From Copromyces sp. CBS 386.78 (lineage: Eukaryota > Ascomycota > Sordariomycetes > Sordariales > Sordariaceae): 64,000 nucleotides of DNA. The notes below the pieces were generated by a model. The model was not told where the DNA came from and searched no databases. It saw only the letters and a list, made by a program, of their open reading frames with translations. Location: assembly GCA_030685235.1 (NCBI GenBank), contig MU839114.1:62001-126000 (forward strand), in the 5' to 3' direction. Below are positions 37,506 to 48,364 of this stretch, piece after piece. The position numbers and the translations under genes were made by a program. Within the stretch, counting starts at the first letter, position 1; each line of letters begins with the position of its first letter.

Positions 37506-38062
37506 ATGGCTGCCATCGGATCCCTCATTTTTTGCACAGACTGCGGCAACCTTTTGCCCGTCTCCAAGGGCAGCGAGAAGAACATTCTTCACTGCGAGTG
37601 CTGCGGTGCGGAAAACAGAGGTGCGTGCGCATGCGATTTCCCACTCTTTTACGCGGTCGTTGTCGTTTGGGAGACTGCTCCAGGAGCTTTCATCCGGAAG
37701 AATTGTTTGCGGATCAAACAGCTGACCATTCGTGTCGTTTCAGATCGTCCCTCTAGAACCGTCGTCACCAAGTCGAAGCCGTCCGATTTCCCCTCGCTTT
37801 TGCGCCAGAAGCTCGATGTCACCCAGACCGTCGTAAGACACGAGCTCAACACCGAGAGAATCGACTCCAACACGGAATGCCCCAAGTGCGGCAAGCGCGG
37901 TATCCGTTACTCCGAGGTTCAGCAGAGAAGTGCCGACGAAGGTTCAACAATTCTTTACAACTGCGACTGCGGTGAGAGGTATGCGACACCGGACGGTAAT
38001 AGCTGCGGGTTGCCTTGTCCTTGTGCTAACTGGATATACACAGATGGTCGGTTAACAACTGA
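37506..38062 (+). CDS. rpa12: RNA polymerase I subunit RPA12 (A12.2)
   Basis: Exons 37506-37620, 37744-37978 and 38044-38062 give 122 aa, the family size. The protein opens MAAIGSLIFCTDCGNLL, an N-terminal zinc ribbon (CX2C...CX2C). The C-terminal TFIIS-like ribbon has CPKCG and the acidic hairpin RSADEG, which drives RNA cleavage by Pol I. The protein ends RWSVNN, matching the conserved NN end of RPA12. The last intron carries a GCTAAC branch site and CACAG acceptor. The final cysteine pair reads C-D-C-G, one residue apart rather than the usual two. RPA12 works in the nucleolus in rRNA synthesis, proofreading and termination. Confidence 0.92.
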
Positions 38063-38376
38063 GCGCAAAGATCGCATCGAATTACGAAATTGGGATGCTA
38101 TTTGGGTTCGCGCATCGTTTTGGATCAAACGACATTTGGGACAGCTACAGCTAGCACCAGCAATGGCACGCCGAGAGTTAGTAATGATGGCTTTGCCTTG
38201 TTACAACTACAACAACGATACCCCTTCTTTTTGTCAGGACCGACAGCCATTCGCATTGGTATTATCCTGAGAGAGAAGAGACACAGAAACTTATTGAAAT
38301 ACCCATCCATCCATCCATGATTCGCCCCGAAAAGAAACAAGCAACCAACGAATCAACAAGAGAAACCACACCATCT
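38063..38376. other. Convergent 3' region of RPA12 and DOHH
   Basis: These 314 bp hold the 3' UTRs of two convergent genes. A short CCAT repeat lies at about 38303-38319. Confidence 0.5.
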
Positions 38377-39479
38377 TTACGACGCCTTGCTAGCAACCTC
38401 GGGTATCAACGCGTACTCAGCCTGGCCGCTCTGCTCAAACTCGGCCATATCCAGCGCAACAATAACACTCTCGCGAACGACCTTCTCCTTGTCGTGGAGG
38501 AACTTCAGCAGCGTCGCCTCGACACCCTCCTCATCACCAAGACTGCCAAGAGCCTCGGCCGCCTCGTGGCGGACCATGCTGACCTCGTCGAGGTCGCTGA
38601 GGGCCTCGGTCAGGGCAGGGATGGAAGCGGGGTGCGAAAGCTGTCCGAACACAAAGGCGATCTCGTGGCGGAGCAAGGCGGACTTGTCCTTGAGACCCTT
38701 GGCAAGGGCCAGGACGGCGGGAACAGCAGTGGGGAGGTCGGGAGGAGAGGCCAGGTCGCGGAGGGCGAACATGGCGCGGTATCTCTTGAAGAGGGGGATC
38801 GATGTATCTAGTAGTTTCTTCTCGAGCGTCTCGACCGTTTGCTTCTCTTCGTCTTCGGCCATGGGAGGGGCGGGATCAACGGAGGCAAAGTCACTAGAAA
38901 GGTAGTTTCTGCGGTCAGCATAGGCTGCACGTTGCGCGCCATGTTACGCCATTCAATGTGATAGGATAAAGTGTCGATGTTGAGGAAATGGTGTTTGCAT
39001 CGTGGTCGCAAGTGTATGTACCTTTGGCGTAGCTTCTCCTGCTTCCTCTGCTCTGAGTTCTCCCACTCTATCCTGTCAATAGCGATTTCGCACGTCTCCT
39101 TGACGGAAACGTCCTCGCCCTCGCGGTTGAGGTACTTCTGGAGCACGCTCAAGCTCTCGGCGTTGCCCAGCGCGCCCAGCGCCTCGGCGGCCTCGTGTCT
39201 GCACATGGGGTCCTCCTGCAGGTCCTCGAGCACCTGCGTCAGGTGGGGGATGGCGGCATCGTTGCCAGTCTGTCCGAGGCAGTATGCCAGCTCGTGCTTG
39301 AGGAGGGCCGAGGGGGAGGAGAAGGCGGCGGCGATGGCCTCGATGGCCGAAAGAGACTCGGCGGCGCCCTTGTTCTGGACGGCAAGGTGCTTGAGCGAGA
39401 AGAGGGCGCGGAACCGGATGGGCAGTGGGGTCGTCTCGGAGCAGAGGCTCTCGCGCAGGCTGGCGATGGTGGCAGACAT
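38377..39479 (-). CDS. lia1: Deoxyhypusine hydroxylase (DOHH)
   Basis: Exons 39479-39022 and 38908-38377 give 329 aa, the normal length. DOHH is a di-iron enzyme that converts deoxyhypusine to hypusine on eIF5A. The protein is two halves of HEAT-type repeats, each with two His-Glu pairs that bind iron: [10 protein letters not shown] and [12 protein letters not shown] in the first half, [11 protein letters not shown] and [12 protein letters not shown] in the second. All four pairs are intact. The 113-nt intron (GTACAT...CCGCAG) falls between the halves and the junction reads [20 protein letters not shown], a typical linker. A downstream ATG in exon 2 (at 38862) could mislead an ORF caller into a separate short gene. 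Confidence 0.93.
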
Positions 39480-40141
39480 TGTGATTTGGTGGGATTTGTC
39501 AAACTTGCTCGGATTTGGTTTTTGAGGATCACACAATGGGAGGAGTTGCGATTCAAAGTCGCAACTTGGAGTAAGAGGGCGTGGATCAAGAGGTGGGATG
39601 GATGGATTAGGAAACGGGACGGGAGAGCCCTCTGGAGGACGACGACGACGACGGGATGGACTCGAAGATCTGATAAGAAAAGCGTGGGGCACCTGCCGCC
39701 TACAAATTGCCATGCCCGGGCCTGCCCCCAGGCACTTTGGCGGGGTGCTAAAATTTTTAGGGGGGCATTTGCTGGGCGCGATAACGATAAGAGCCTGGGC
39801 TTTGGTGGACCCTCTTGGCCAACAGGGTTCCATCGCAGCCAGGGGCACAGTGGTGCAGATTGCTTGGCAAGGGTATCTCGATGTTGCAAAGCTTCTGGAA
39901 GACCACTCATGACAGCGGCAGCAACACGACCTATAACATGACACCAATGGATACAGTAGCAGATACTGTACACAGTACATATCTCAACCGAGATATCAAG
40001 TGTGGCCTTCGGCAGACATATGGCAAGCGTGACAGGGTAGCCACAAAGAAGCTGCCCTAGGAAGCATATTTGAACTGGGCGTATTCGTAGTGTCGTTCGG
40101 TTTTTTTTTTTTTTTGCAGAGCTCTAGCCGGTCCTGACATC
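39480..40141. other. Intergenic between DOHH start and XPG-like gene end
   Basis: The 39480-39800 part is the likely DOHH leader and promoter. A T-run of about 16 lies near 40099-40116. No gene is supported. Confidence 0.45.
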
Positions 40142-41931
40142 TTAACAATCCGCGTCCAACAGCGCAAACGGGTTATTGGAGCGCGGCCTTGCCTCAGGCT
40201 CCTGCGAGTTCTTCCGCTTGTTCGACCTTTGTTGCTTCTTGGGTTGCATGATGACCTCCAGCTGGGGCACCATATCGTCCTGGTCGGCACATATCTTCGT
40301 CAAGCAGGCCAGTCCCCTTTTGTCGATAATCAGTTGAAGCATCTCTGGAAAGTTGAAGATGGTCGGGAAATCCGGGAGGGGAGGGAGCTTGGATAAGCAA
40401 TGTTGCAATTCCTTCAGGGCGGGTGAAAGACCCTTGCCCTGGGTCGCCGCGTACTGCATGATTTGCTGCAGCATTCTGAGCGAGTAATAAGTTGCCTGGC
40501 ACTGAGCAAGGAAGTGTACGCACTCCCAAGATGTGGTGTCGACCTTGTCATCAACTACTTGCTGAAGCACCTTCAGGCTGAGTGGCTGGACCTTCCCTTG
40601 ACTGGTTGTCATGACAACGTCCTGATAGACGGAGAGTGTCATCCACACTGTCTTGGAGTTTTTCACAGCTTTGATGATTGTTGACAAGACATCCTCAAGC
40701 ACGGCTGCATCCATCTCAACCTCGGAGATAGGCGGCACCTTGATAGGTGTCCCTGCCGATGGCTGATCAAGCCTCCTGAATTCTGCAACCGTCGGTATTG
40801 GTGATCCAGTAACTGTCTGGAGTATAGCGTATGCCAGCTGCCTGATGTCTTTGCTTGATTCCCACGCACTGGTTCGAGTGGGAGAGTCCAAAAGGAACGG
40901 GAGGTACATCGCCGGCTTTTCATCCCGGCACCGAAGAACGATTTCTGATATCCGGGGGTCCAACACGACGGATGCTTCGACCGCCATCTGAGACCCCGTT
41001 TCGGGAGAAAGATACTGCTCGATAAACTCCTTGTGCGCGCCGGGATACGCTGCGACTGAGTACTTGCTCTTGGCTTTCGAGACTGCTTGCTCAAGAGTGA
41101 TGTGTGGGTCCATTATGAGCTCAAACGCCAGACACGAAAGGCCATCCTCAGGCTGGAGCGAGAGACGCTCACAAATGTCGGCACTCCTGAACTGCAAGCC
41201 GGTAAGCTCCGTGCCGGCCGGGTTGGATTCAATGTCGGAAAAGAAGACAACACTGCCGTTGGGTCCAAGATTATGGACGAGCAGGTCCGAATCAGACGTC
41301 AGAACTGTCCCGCCATGTTCTCGGACATACTGGGCACAGAACACGTCGGCCTCTCCAGGCACAACCTTCGTTTGTGAGGCGTAATGCTCGGACTGTCTCA
41401 GAGTGTCGATGATGGACGGAATGAAGAAGGCCGGTGGCGGTGGGCTCACTCCACTGTGACTTGGTTGTGCCTCGGGAAATAGGACGACTCTCCTGTTGGA
41501 ATTCCAGCCAGGGCGGGCCTGCGTCATTCCATTTGCGTATTTTCGGTGAAACCCCTGCAAATCCTTAGAGGTCCTTATGAGCCTCTTGGTCCGCTCATCC
41601 GTTTTGGACGTGGGGAGATAGCCATCGAACAATATCCTCGAACTTTGGAAGCCAAGGCAAATATTAGTATGCCGATGGGAGAGTTGGGGCTAAGGAGTTC
41701 GGATTACATTGTGAGGCCGCACGCTCTGATCCTGTCAAGCCATTCAAGGGTGGTCCGACTTAGCAGCTCATAGGTTGGTTGCTCAAAAGGACTGTTCTTG
41801 ATGGTCTTTATTCGGCTGAGATTCAAGATGTGATATGCGAGTGCAGGTCCGTCGATGACCAGGTTGCTCGGTTGGATTGCGCCTCGCTGCGCATAAGGTT
41901 CCAGATGTTTCCTCAGGTGTGGAATGCCCAT
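40142..41931 (-). CDS. XPG/FEN1-fold protein of the Asteroid type
   Basis: Exons 41931-41708 and 41642-40142 give 574 aa. The N-terminus MGIPHLRKHLEPYAQ with LVIDGPALAYHIL is an XPG N-terminal region carrying the first metal-binding Asp. After the junction comes ILFDGYLPTSK, another acidic position. The XPG-I region reads VVPGEADVFCAQYVREHGG and TSDSDLLVHNLG. The rest lacks the helix-hairpin-helix and PCNA-binding tail of FEN1 and matches the Asteroid (ASTE1-like) subgroup in size and layout. In animals ASTE1 is a structure-specific nuclease in DNA end processing. For the fungal form the role is inferred only. The C-terminus ends in a basic, Asn/Gln-rich tail. The 65-nt intron is GTAATC...AAAG. 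Confidence 0.83.
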
Positions 41932-42906
41932 ATTCGCTTGATGATTTTGATATCCTCGTACGCCGCTTTTTTTTTTGTGTTTTTGTCGGCGCCGTCCCCG
42001 CGAAGTGGTTGAGTTCTGGTCCCTCCCGGACGGCCGTGGGTCCTCCGTAGGCGGCGGTGCTGGGTGGGAATTTGTTCTGGAAACGGGATGGCGTATCGGT
42101 ATGTTAAGGGTCCCCTGCCAAACGACTGTTGGAAGTGTGGTCGAAGTGTTGGTGTGTTTTAACGTGAAGCTAGACAGTGCGAATTGGAACTCAATCTTCG
42201 TTGATCGTGGGATCCCGACATCATGATCCCGTGGTGTTGGCTTTCTCAGCAACACCTCATCTTTGGTTGAGTTTGTTGTTGTTTTGAGCCTGGGGATTAC
42301 GGTCGTAGCTTGAGCTGTCATTGTCTACAAACATTGGCTTGGACCTGCCGAAGGTACGATGGCAACGTCGACATCGCGTGCCGCCTTCATTGCTGGCCCG
42401 TTAAGAATGGAAGGAGCAATGGAACGGGGTAGGCATCGTTGCCGCCTTGATCCAGTCAGCCTTCACAGCCATTTCCCAAAGGAATCCGCTTCAGGTAAAA
42501 TCTTACCTAGGTAGCCATTGATAATTTCCAAAACTTTACATGCTTTTACGGAATGTTAACTCTTCAGTGTTGTAGGTTAGTGGCAGTGGCAGTAAGCGGC
42601 TCTTACCGTGACTTCAGTTAAAGATAGCATCCACATCGCTTTCCCGCACACTGTATGCTTATCTTATCAGGGCTGTCAGGGCGGCTGCGGCAACTGTACA
42701 TAAAAATAAGCAGGCGCCGAAACGATATCGGCCGGGAGATCCTTCCTTTCAATCATTTGACCCACTTTTACTTGAATCGCTGCGGGGCACGAGGACAAGA
42801 TTGAAAAAAAAGAAAAAAAGAAAAAAAACTAAATTTCCTCCCCTCAAATCCCGCTCCCGAACTTCTCTCTTCCGAACTCACCAACACTCTTTTTTCTTTT
42901 TCCACA
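41932..42906. promoter_or_regulatory. Shared upstream region of XPG-like gene and PRPP synthetase
   Basis: These 975 bp lie between divergent start codons. An A-rich stretch at about 42803-42828 followed by a pyrimidine-rich stretch lies within 100 bp of the PRPP synthetase ATG, as in many highly expressed fungal genes. Confidence 0.5.
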
Positions 42907-44417
42907 ATGCGCGGCACCCTCATCTTTTCGGGCAACTCGTGCCCCGCCCTCACCGGCAAAGTATGCGAAAACCTGGGTATGACGCCAGCTGATGCTGAGC
43001 TGACTCAGTTCTCTAATGGAGAGACAAGCGTCCGGATCCTCACCAGCGTCCGCGAGAAGGATGTCTTCGTCGTCCAGTCCGGCAGTCCCAAGATCAACGA
43101 CACCATCATGGAGCTACTCATCATGATCTCTGCTTGCAAGGGAGGCTCTGCCAGCAAGATCACTGGTATGTCTGCCGCTCAACAGCAATCCATCCAGTGT
43201 GAAGGCTTACCAGGCCCTCTCTAGCCGTCCTGCCATACTTCCCCTACAGTCGCCAGTCCAAGAAGAAGTCGCACCGCGGCGCCATCACTGCGAGAATGCT
43301 TGCCAATCTTCTCGGCGTGGCTGGTGTTAAGCACATCATCACGGTCGATTTGCACGCTTCTCAGATGCAGGGCTTCTTCAAGTGCCCTGTGGATAACCTC
43401 CACGCCGAGCCTCTCATTGCCCGCTGGATCAGGCAGAACGTCCGCGACTGGAAAGAGGCCGTTGTCGTCTCCAAAAACGCTGGTGGTACCAAGCGCGTCA
43501 CGTCCCTTGCCGACGCCCTCAAGTTGAACTTCGGCATGGTCACCACCGACAAGAAGAGAGGCAATAGCAACATGACTGGCAGCATGATTCTCAACCCAAT
43601 TGACGCTGTCTTGGACCCCATTGGCGAGTCGGTCATCGAGGCAGTTGGGCCCGAGGAGACATCAACCAGCAACATGACCCAGCCTGTCGCAGGTGCTGCA
43701 AGCCCCGCGCGCCGCCCCCATGGATCGTCTCTGCACAGCGCCAAGTCCCTGCCTTCTCGCCTGCGCTCTTCGACCTCGGCTCTGGATGGTGTCGATGAGG
43801 AAGGCGAGGACGGCCTGGAGTACAATGATCAGCGTGCTCATGAGGTCACCCAGGCTCGTCTTGTCCACGGCCACATCGTCCCTGACGACTTCGAGTCCCC
43901 GGCCATCTCTGCAGCCACCAGTGTCGCTGGAGACGACCCGATGACCATGTCGCACGGTTCCTTGTTCTCTCAGCAGACCGCCGCCCTCGGTGGCTCGGGT
44001 GATGCAGCTGAAAGTTCGGATGAGGATGAGCAGATCCTGAAGGACCCCAAGGTGGAGCACATGGTCACCCTTGTCGGAGACGTCAAGAACCGCACCGTCT
44101 TCATTGTTGACGATATGATCGACAAGCCTGGTTCTTGGATCGCTGCTGCCGAGACGGTTGTCAAGCGTGGCTTGGCCAAGAAGGTCTACTGCATTGCCAC
44201 TCATGCCGTCTTTGGCGCTGACTGCCTTGAGCAATTGCAGGATTGCGACTGCATTGATCACATCCTCGTGACAAACAGCTACCCCATCCCAGAGGAAAAG
44301 GCTCGCAACGCCAGCAAGCTGCATGTTCTTGACTTGTCCTATCTCCTTGCGGAAGCAATCCGTCGGAACCACTACGGCGAGTCTATCTCGCCTTTGTTCC
44401 AGCACATTATGGAGTAA
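42907..44417 (+). CDS. Ribose-phosphate pyrophosphokinase with internal insertion
   Basis: Exons 42907-43165 and 43225-44417 give 483 aa. The enzyme makes PRPP from ribose 5-phosphate and ATP for nucleotide, His and Trp synthesis. Landmarks are FSNGETSVRI, the ATP/metal site VDLHASQMQGFF, PYSRQSKKK, and the PRPP-binding loop VFIVDDMIDKPGSW, which normally reads DDMIDTAGT. An insertion of roughly 150 residues (about 205-355), rich in Ser, Ala, Asp and Glu, interrupts the second half just before LVGDVKNRTV. Long insertions of this kind mark the regulatory yeast PRS1/PRS5-type subunits, which act in complexes and connect to cell-wall signalling. The altered PRPP loop fits a subunit that needs a partner. 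The symbol is left open because fungi have several paralogues. Confidence 0.9.
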
Positions 44418-45370
44418 TATTGCATGGTTTTGGTTTTTGGGTTTTCATGACACATGACAGAGGCTTCATAGGGCATTCACTTGCACCTTCTTTACGAAAG
44501 CACATCATCATCAGGTATGTTGGGAGACTTGGATTACAAGCGTGGCGTCAGTGATTTCAGACATTGCAAGACCTTCATCGTCTTGACATTCGGAGCGGAG
44601 AACAGCGTCCTTGGACCTTTGGAACGAGCAGTCAGATACCCAATTGACATTATACGCTCGGTTGTGTGGTTCGCCGCGCAGCTTGTTCTTTTCCCCCTCC
44701 CTTTTCCTTTTCGTTTGCTCATCTCACTCCTGTTTTGCTTGACGTAAGTCAGCAAACGAGTCATTCCCTCCTGCCCTTGCCCTCAAAACAAAATCCAGCG
44801 ATGCTTTCACTCGAGAAAGCCGGGGCCGATTTCCATCCCAGGAACGGCGCTGAACGGAGCGTTGGTAGATCGAATTTTCCATTATAGAAGGCTCGTTGCC
44901 CCGACTCTTTATGAGTTGACTTCCGCAAGGTTGGTGGGCAATGATGCAAGAGAACCCTTGGGAACATTCCATGTAAACGAAGCAAGTGTTGTAAGAGTGA
45001 TGGTTACTTCCCCATCACACTCTGTGGTTCGCGTTGAAGCTTCCGTGGGCGTTTACTTGACCACGAAGCATGGCGGACTATGCTGATGTTTCATACATCG
45101 TAGGATATCGTCTGAGGGATCTTTAGACCAGCAAAATATACAAAACACACCTCAACTCAACAATCGTCCATGAATCTTGCGCAAGTGATTTCTTGTACAT
45201 GTCATGTCATTGCACGGTTTCGCGCCCCGAGATAAGATCCATAAGCGGGCTGTAGCCGCTGTTTGTTTTCCTCACATCACTTAAACATTACTCTTCAACA
45301 TTAACTTGTCCATCCATGCAGTACCTCTAGTTCGGCCCCTCGTAATCCAAACAACCCAACCTATTTAATC
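44418..45370. other. Convergent intergenic region, no gene seen
   Basis: This 950-bp stretch lies between the 3' ends of PRPP synthetase and the low-complexity gene. Short ORFs only. Confidence 0.45.
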
Positions 45371-48364
45371 TCAAATCCACCCTTCCTTCCCACTAGTCCT
45401 CTGAAACAACCTCCTCAAACTCCCACTACTCCGGCTCCGACTTCCATACCCAGCATTCCCCTTCCTTGTCGGCATCGTCTTACTCGAATACCGCCCCACA
45501 ACCGGCGGTGCCGCCGCCGCCTGTGCCTGTGCCTCATCAAATGCCTCCTCTACCGGCATAGCACTGACACTGATCTTGATAGCAACCGGCGACGACGGCG
45601 CGGCAGGCACTTTGTTGTTGTTTTTGTTGTTGTTGGATTCACTACCAGCTTGTCCAAGCGATGGTGGAGGCGTCAAAGGTCGACCAGGTCGCTGGGCAGC
45701 TGATGCCGGTGGCGGCGGTGCCGGGCGGGGTGGGAGAGTTGAGACGGGTTCGTAGGAATCATTAGGGTGGAGAGGGATGGGAGGGGAGGGGGACGGGCGT
45801 GGCGCTGGGTGATGGATTGCCTCGTCGTGGTGTTTGTTCCCTCCGCTGCCGTTGGTTGAGTGATGGCCGTGGCCGTGGCCAAGGTTAAGGCAGGACCAGG
45901 AGGGAGTGCGGGATGTGAGGGAGAGTCTTTTGATGGTGCTGTGTCCGTGTCCGTGCTTGTCGGCTGTGGTGGAGTTGAAAGAAGTGGGAGGGTGGTTGGG
46001 GGCGGGAGCAGTGTTGCTGGGGCTGGTGTCGAGACTGAAACTGCTTGTGGCAAAGGCCGCGGCGCTGCTTATTATTCCCATGCCACTTCCATTTCCGGGG
46101 CCGCCACTCCCATTCACGCCGGCATTACTACTACTTTTCGTCTGCGTCTGGTATTCGCTCTGCTGCTGCTGTTGATGTTGCTGCTGCTGCTGCTGTTGTT
46201 GTTGTTGTTGCGGTTGATGCAGTTGATAATGCTGTTGCTGTTGCTGCTGTTGCTCAACCACTCGCTTCCCACCAGCTATCCCAATTCCAGCTCCAGCTAT
46301 CCCAGCTCCGACTACCCCAGCACCAACTATCCCACCAGCTACCCCAGCCCCAGCTCCAGCTACCCTAGCACCAGCACCAGCAGTCCCAGTAGAAGTAGAC
46401 GTGGAAGCAGGGACGGGAAACGTCATCCTAGTAGGCGTAACCATAATAATTGGTATCTCAGGACTCCTCGGTCCTCCTCTTAGAGCTTGATGATGGTGCA
46501 TTATTCCTCCCTCGCTCATCACCCGTCTTGCGGCGCCTTCTTTGATGATGGCCTTTGTGTTCATGGTCCTCACGGCCGTCGGTGGTGGTGATCCCATGGT
46601 CATGGTCATTGTCGCTGTCCTTCTCGTGTTTGTGGCGGCTGCCATCGGCGTGAGGGTTGGAGTCGGGGCTGATGGAGTTGCGGTTGCTGTTGTTGTTGAT
46701 GAAGAATTAACTGCTGAAGAAGAAGAAGCCCTTAAGTCGTCCCTCTCAAAAAGTTCCTGCTGAAGGGTATACTGTGCGTGATGCTGGCGCTGTTCTTTGG
46801 TCGGTTTTGGTCTGCGTCTGGGTTTGTTTCCGTATCTCTGCCGGCTGCGGCTACGGTGCCCGCCACGGGTTCGAGTTCGAGAATGGCTTCGGCTTTTGCT
46901 ACGGGATTTTGACTGTCCGCCGCGAGCACGAGATGAAGTCCTGGATCCAGATCCAGATCCGGAGTGGTGGGAGTGGGAGAGGAGATATGATTGGCCTCCT
47001 CCTCCTTCTGTTGGTGGATGCGCGGCGAGGGTGGAATGGGAATGAGAATGGTGCGAGAGTACCGATGCTGTGAGGTCTTCCGTCTCGTAGGAGGTCCCGT
47101 AGTTGTAGTTGCTCTCGGACGAAAGTTCGTTTTCTGTGTATTCGTCTTCGTCGTCGTCTGAGGAGTCTTCATCGTCGAAGTCATTCGAATCGGAATAATT
47201 CCGCTCTTCATCCCCGTTGACGACCACGTACCACTTTAATTCTTCTCCCCGCTGAAGTTCATCTCTCAGTAACTCGATCCAAGTCTGTTCTTTCTCTTGC
47301 TTTGCGGCATTTCGTTCTTCAGAAGGATGCTCAAGAGCATCATGATACTCCTCATCACGACCTGCCGTACCTCCACTTCCGGCGCTGTCACGATTCTTCT
47401 TGATGGAACCGGGTCCTCCCTTCTCCTCCCTTCTGATCTCCGCCTTCCGCCCCCCGCTTGCTACGTCTTCATCCCCATGTTGCCTCTGCCTCTGTCTCTG
47501 CTTCTGCATCTTCTCTTCATACCGCCTAACTTCCGCCAGGATATCCACTGCCCCGTCCACGCGCACGACGTGATCAGCTACGTAGGCATAAGGCCGCGAG
47601 ACTTCGTCGAGGTTGTTTGGGTCGTACTCTTCGAGGACTTTGACTGCTGACCAGCGTTGGGCGCTCAGTTCGTCTTTTTTGCTGTTGGGGTTGCGAGAGG
47701 AACGCCTACTCCTGCTTCGGCTCATTTTCTTGCTCGTCTGACGGCCTCCTGAGGAAGAAGAAACTCCCAAGGTGCTGGTAGTTCTTGATGTTGGGGCGGA
47801 TGGGGTAGTGGTAGTAGGAGTAGTTGCTGCTGCGGCGGCGGCGGCGGCTTGGCGAGTTTTGGACGAGGTTCGTGGGCCTTGTAACGGAAGTTTTAGGCTG
47901 GGACTGCGGTTGATGGTACGACTTGTTGACTCGTTATCGTCACCCACGTGGATGGCGGTGATTGCTGAGCTGGCATCCTCTCCTTTTCCTTCGCCACCTT
48001 TCCCCTTTCCCTTGCCCTTCCCTTTGATGCCCCCCGCAAGAATACCAAGACTCTCGATCCTTTCGGGCCACTGACTCCTCTCATCCCCTTTCTCCTCACA
48101 AATGCCTCTTATCCTTTCCCCAGTCTCCCCATCACTCGCCCCGTCCTCATCCTCCTCACTCTCCCCGCTATCCCTACTTTCACTTCCAAGCGGAGAGCAA
48201 TAAGGCAAAAACTCAAACAAGTTGTAGAAACTCTGCAGGAGACAGCGCGAACTGGTGGGTCGGATCAGCCACTCGGGCGAGACGTCGTCGAGGTCTTGCA
48301 CGACGGTGTAGACGCGGATGGAGCGGCGCTGCCAGCGGAAGCCGTGGCAGAGGTAGGTTGGCAT
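45371..48364 (-). CDS. Conserved fungal protein with N-terminal globular domain and low-complexity tail
   Basis: This single ORF encodes 997 aa. The first 70 or so residues (MPTYLCHGFRWQRRSIRVY, DDVSPEWL, SFYNLFEFLPYC) look globular and match, from my memory of such genomes, an uncharacterised family of filamentous ascomycetes. The frame then runs through acidic blocks, an Arg/Ser-rich block (SRSKSRSHSRTRTRGGHRS), a Val/Gly/Ala-rich block and two poly-Gln tracts (46161-46210 and 46230-46254). A basic Ser-rich end (GSLRRLFQRTSGKEGWI) closes it. There is no transmembrane segment or enzyme motif. Function is unknown. The frame staying open over 3 kb with a conserved-looking start and end supports a real gene. 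Confidence 0.8.
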   Translation of the reverse strand: MPTYLCHGFRWQRRSIRVYTVVQDLDDVSPEWLIRPTSSRCLLQSFYNLFEFLPYCSPLGSESRDSGESEEDEDGASDGETGERIRGICEEKGDERSQWPERIESLGILAGGIKGKGKGKGKGGEGKGEDASSAITAIHVGDDNESTSRTINRSPSLKLPLQGPRTSSKTRQAAAAAAAATTPTTTTPSAPTSRTTSTLGVSSSSGGRQTSKKMSRSRSRRSSRNPNSKKDELSAQRWSAVKVLEEYDPNNLDEVSRPYAYVADHVVRVDGAVDILAEVRRYEEKMQKQRQRQRQHGDEDVASGGRKAEIRREEKGGPGSIKKNRDSAGSGGTAGRDEEYHDALEHPSEERNAAKQEKEQTWIELLRDELQRGEELKWYVVVNGDEERNYSDSNDFDDEDSSDDDEDEYTENELSSESNYNYGTSYETEDLTASVLSHHSHSHSTLAAHPPTEGGGGQSYLLSHSHHSGSGSGSRTSSRARGGQSKSRSKSRSHSRTRTRGGHRSRSRQRYGNKPRRRPKPTKEQRQHHAQYTLQQELFERDDLRASSSSAVNSSSTTTATATPSAPTPTLTPMAAATNTRRTATMTMTMGSPPPTAVRTMNTKAIIKEGAARRVMSEGGIMHHHQALRGGPRSPEIPIIMVTPTRMTFPVPASTSTSTGTAGAGARVAGAGAGVAGGIVGAGVVGAGIAGAGIGIAGGKRVVEQQQQQQQHYQLHQPQQQQQQQQQQQHQQQQQSEYQTQTKSSSNAGVNGSGGPGNGSGMGIISSAAAFATSSFSLDTSPSNTAPAPNHPPTSFNSTTADKHGHGHSTIKRLSLTSRTPSWSCLNLGHGHGHHSTNGSGGNKHHDEAIHHPAPRPSPSPPIPLHPNDSYEPVSTLPPRPAPPPPASAAQRPGRPLTPPPSLGQAGSESNNNKNNNKVPAAPSSPVAIKISVSAMPVEEAFDEAQAQAAAAPPVVGRYSSKTMPTRKGNAGYGSRSRSSGSLRRLFQRTSGKEGWI
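46161..46254 (-). repeat. In-frame CAG/CAA repeat coding for poly-Gln
   Basis: The plus strand shows runs of TGC/TGT/TTG triplets. On the coding strand they give Gln tracts with His, Leu and Pro interruptions. Length variation between strains is likely but is not visible here. Confidence 0.85.

Noticed and set aside
38387..39941. Several plus-strand ORFs up to 248 codons
   Set aside because: They are antisense to deoxyhypusine hydroxylase and its promoter.
46141..46260. Possible minisatellite or CRISPR-like array
   Set aside because: The repeats are CAG/CAA codons inside an open frame; no spacer structure exists and the genome is fungal.
45860..46483. 207-codon plus-strand ORF with Leu and Ser runs
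   Set aside because: It is the complement of poly-Gln and Val/Ala-rich codons of the 997-aa protein.
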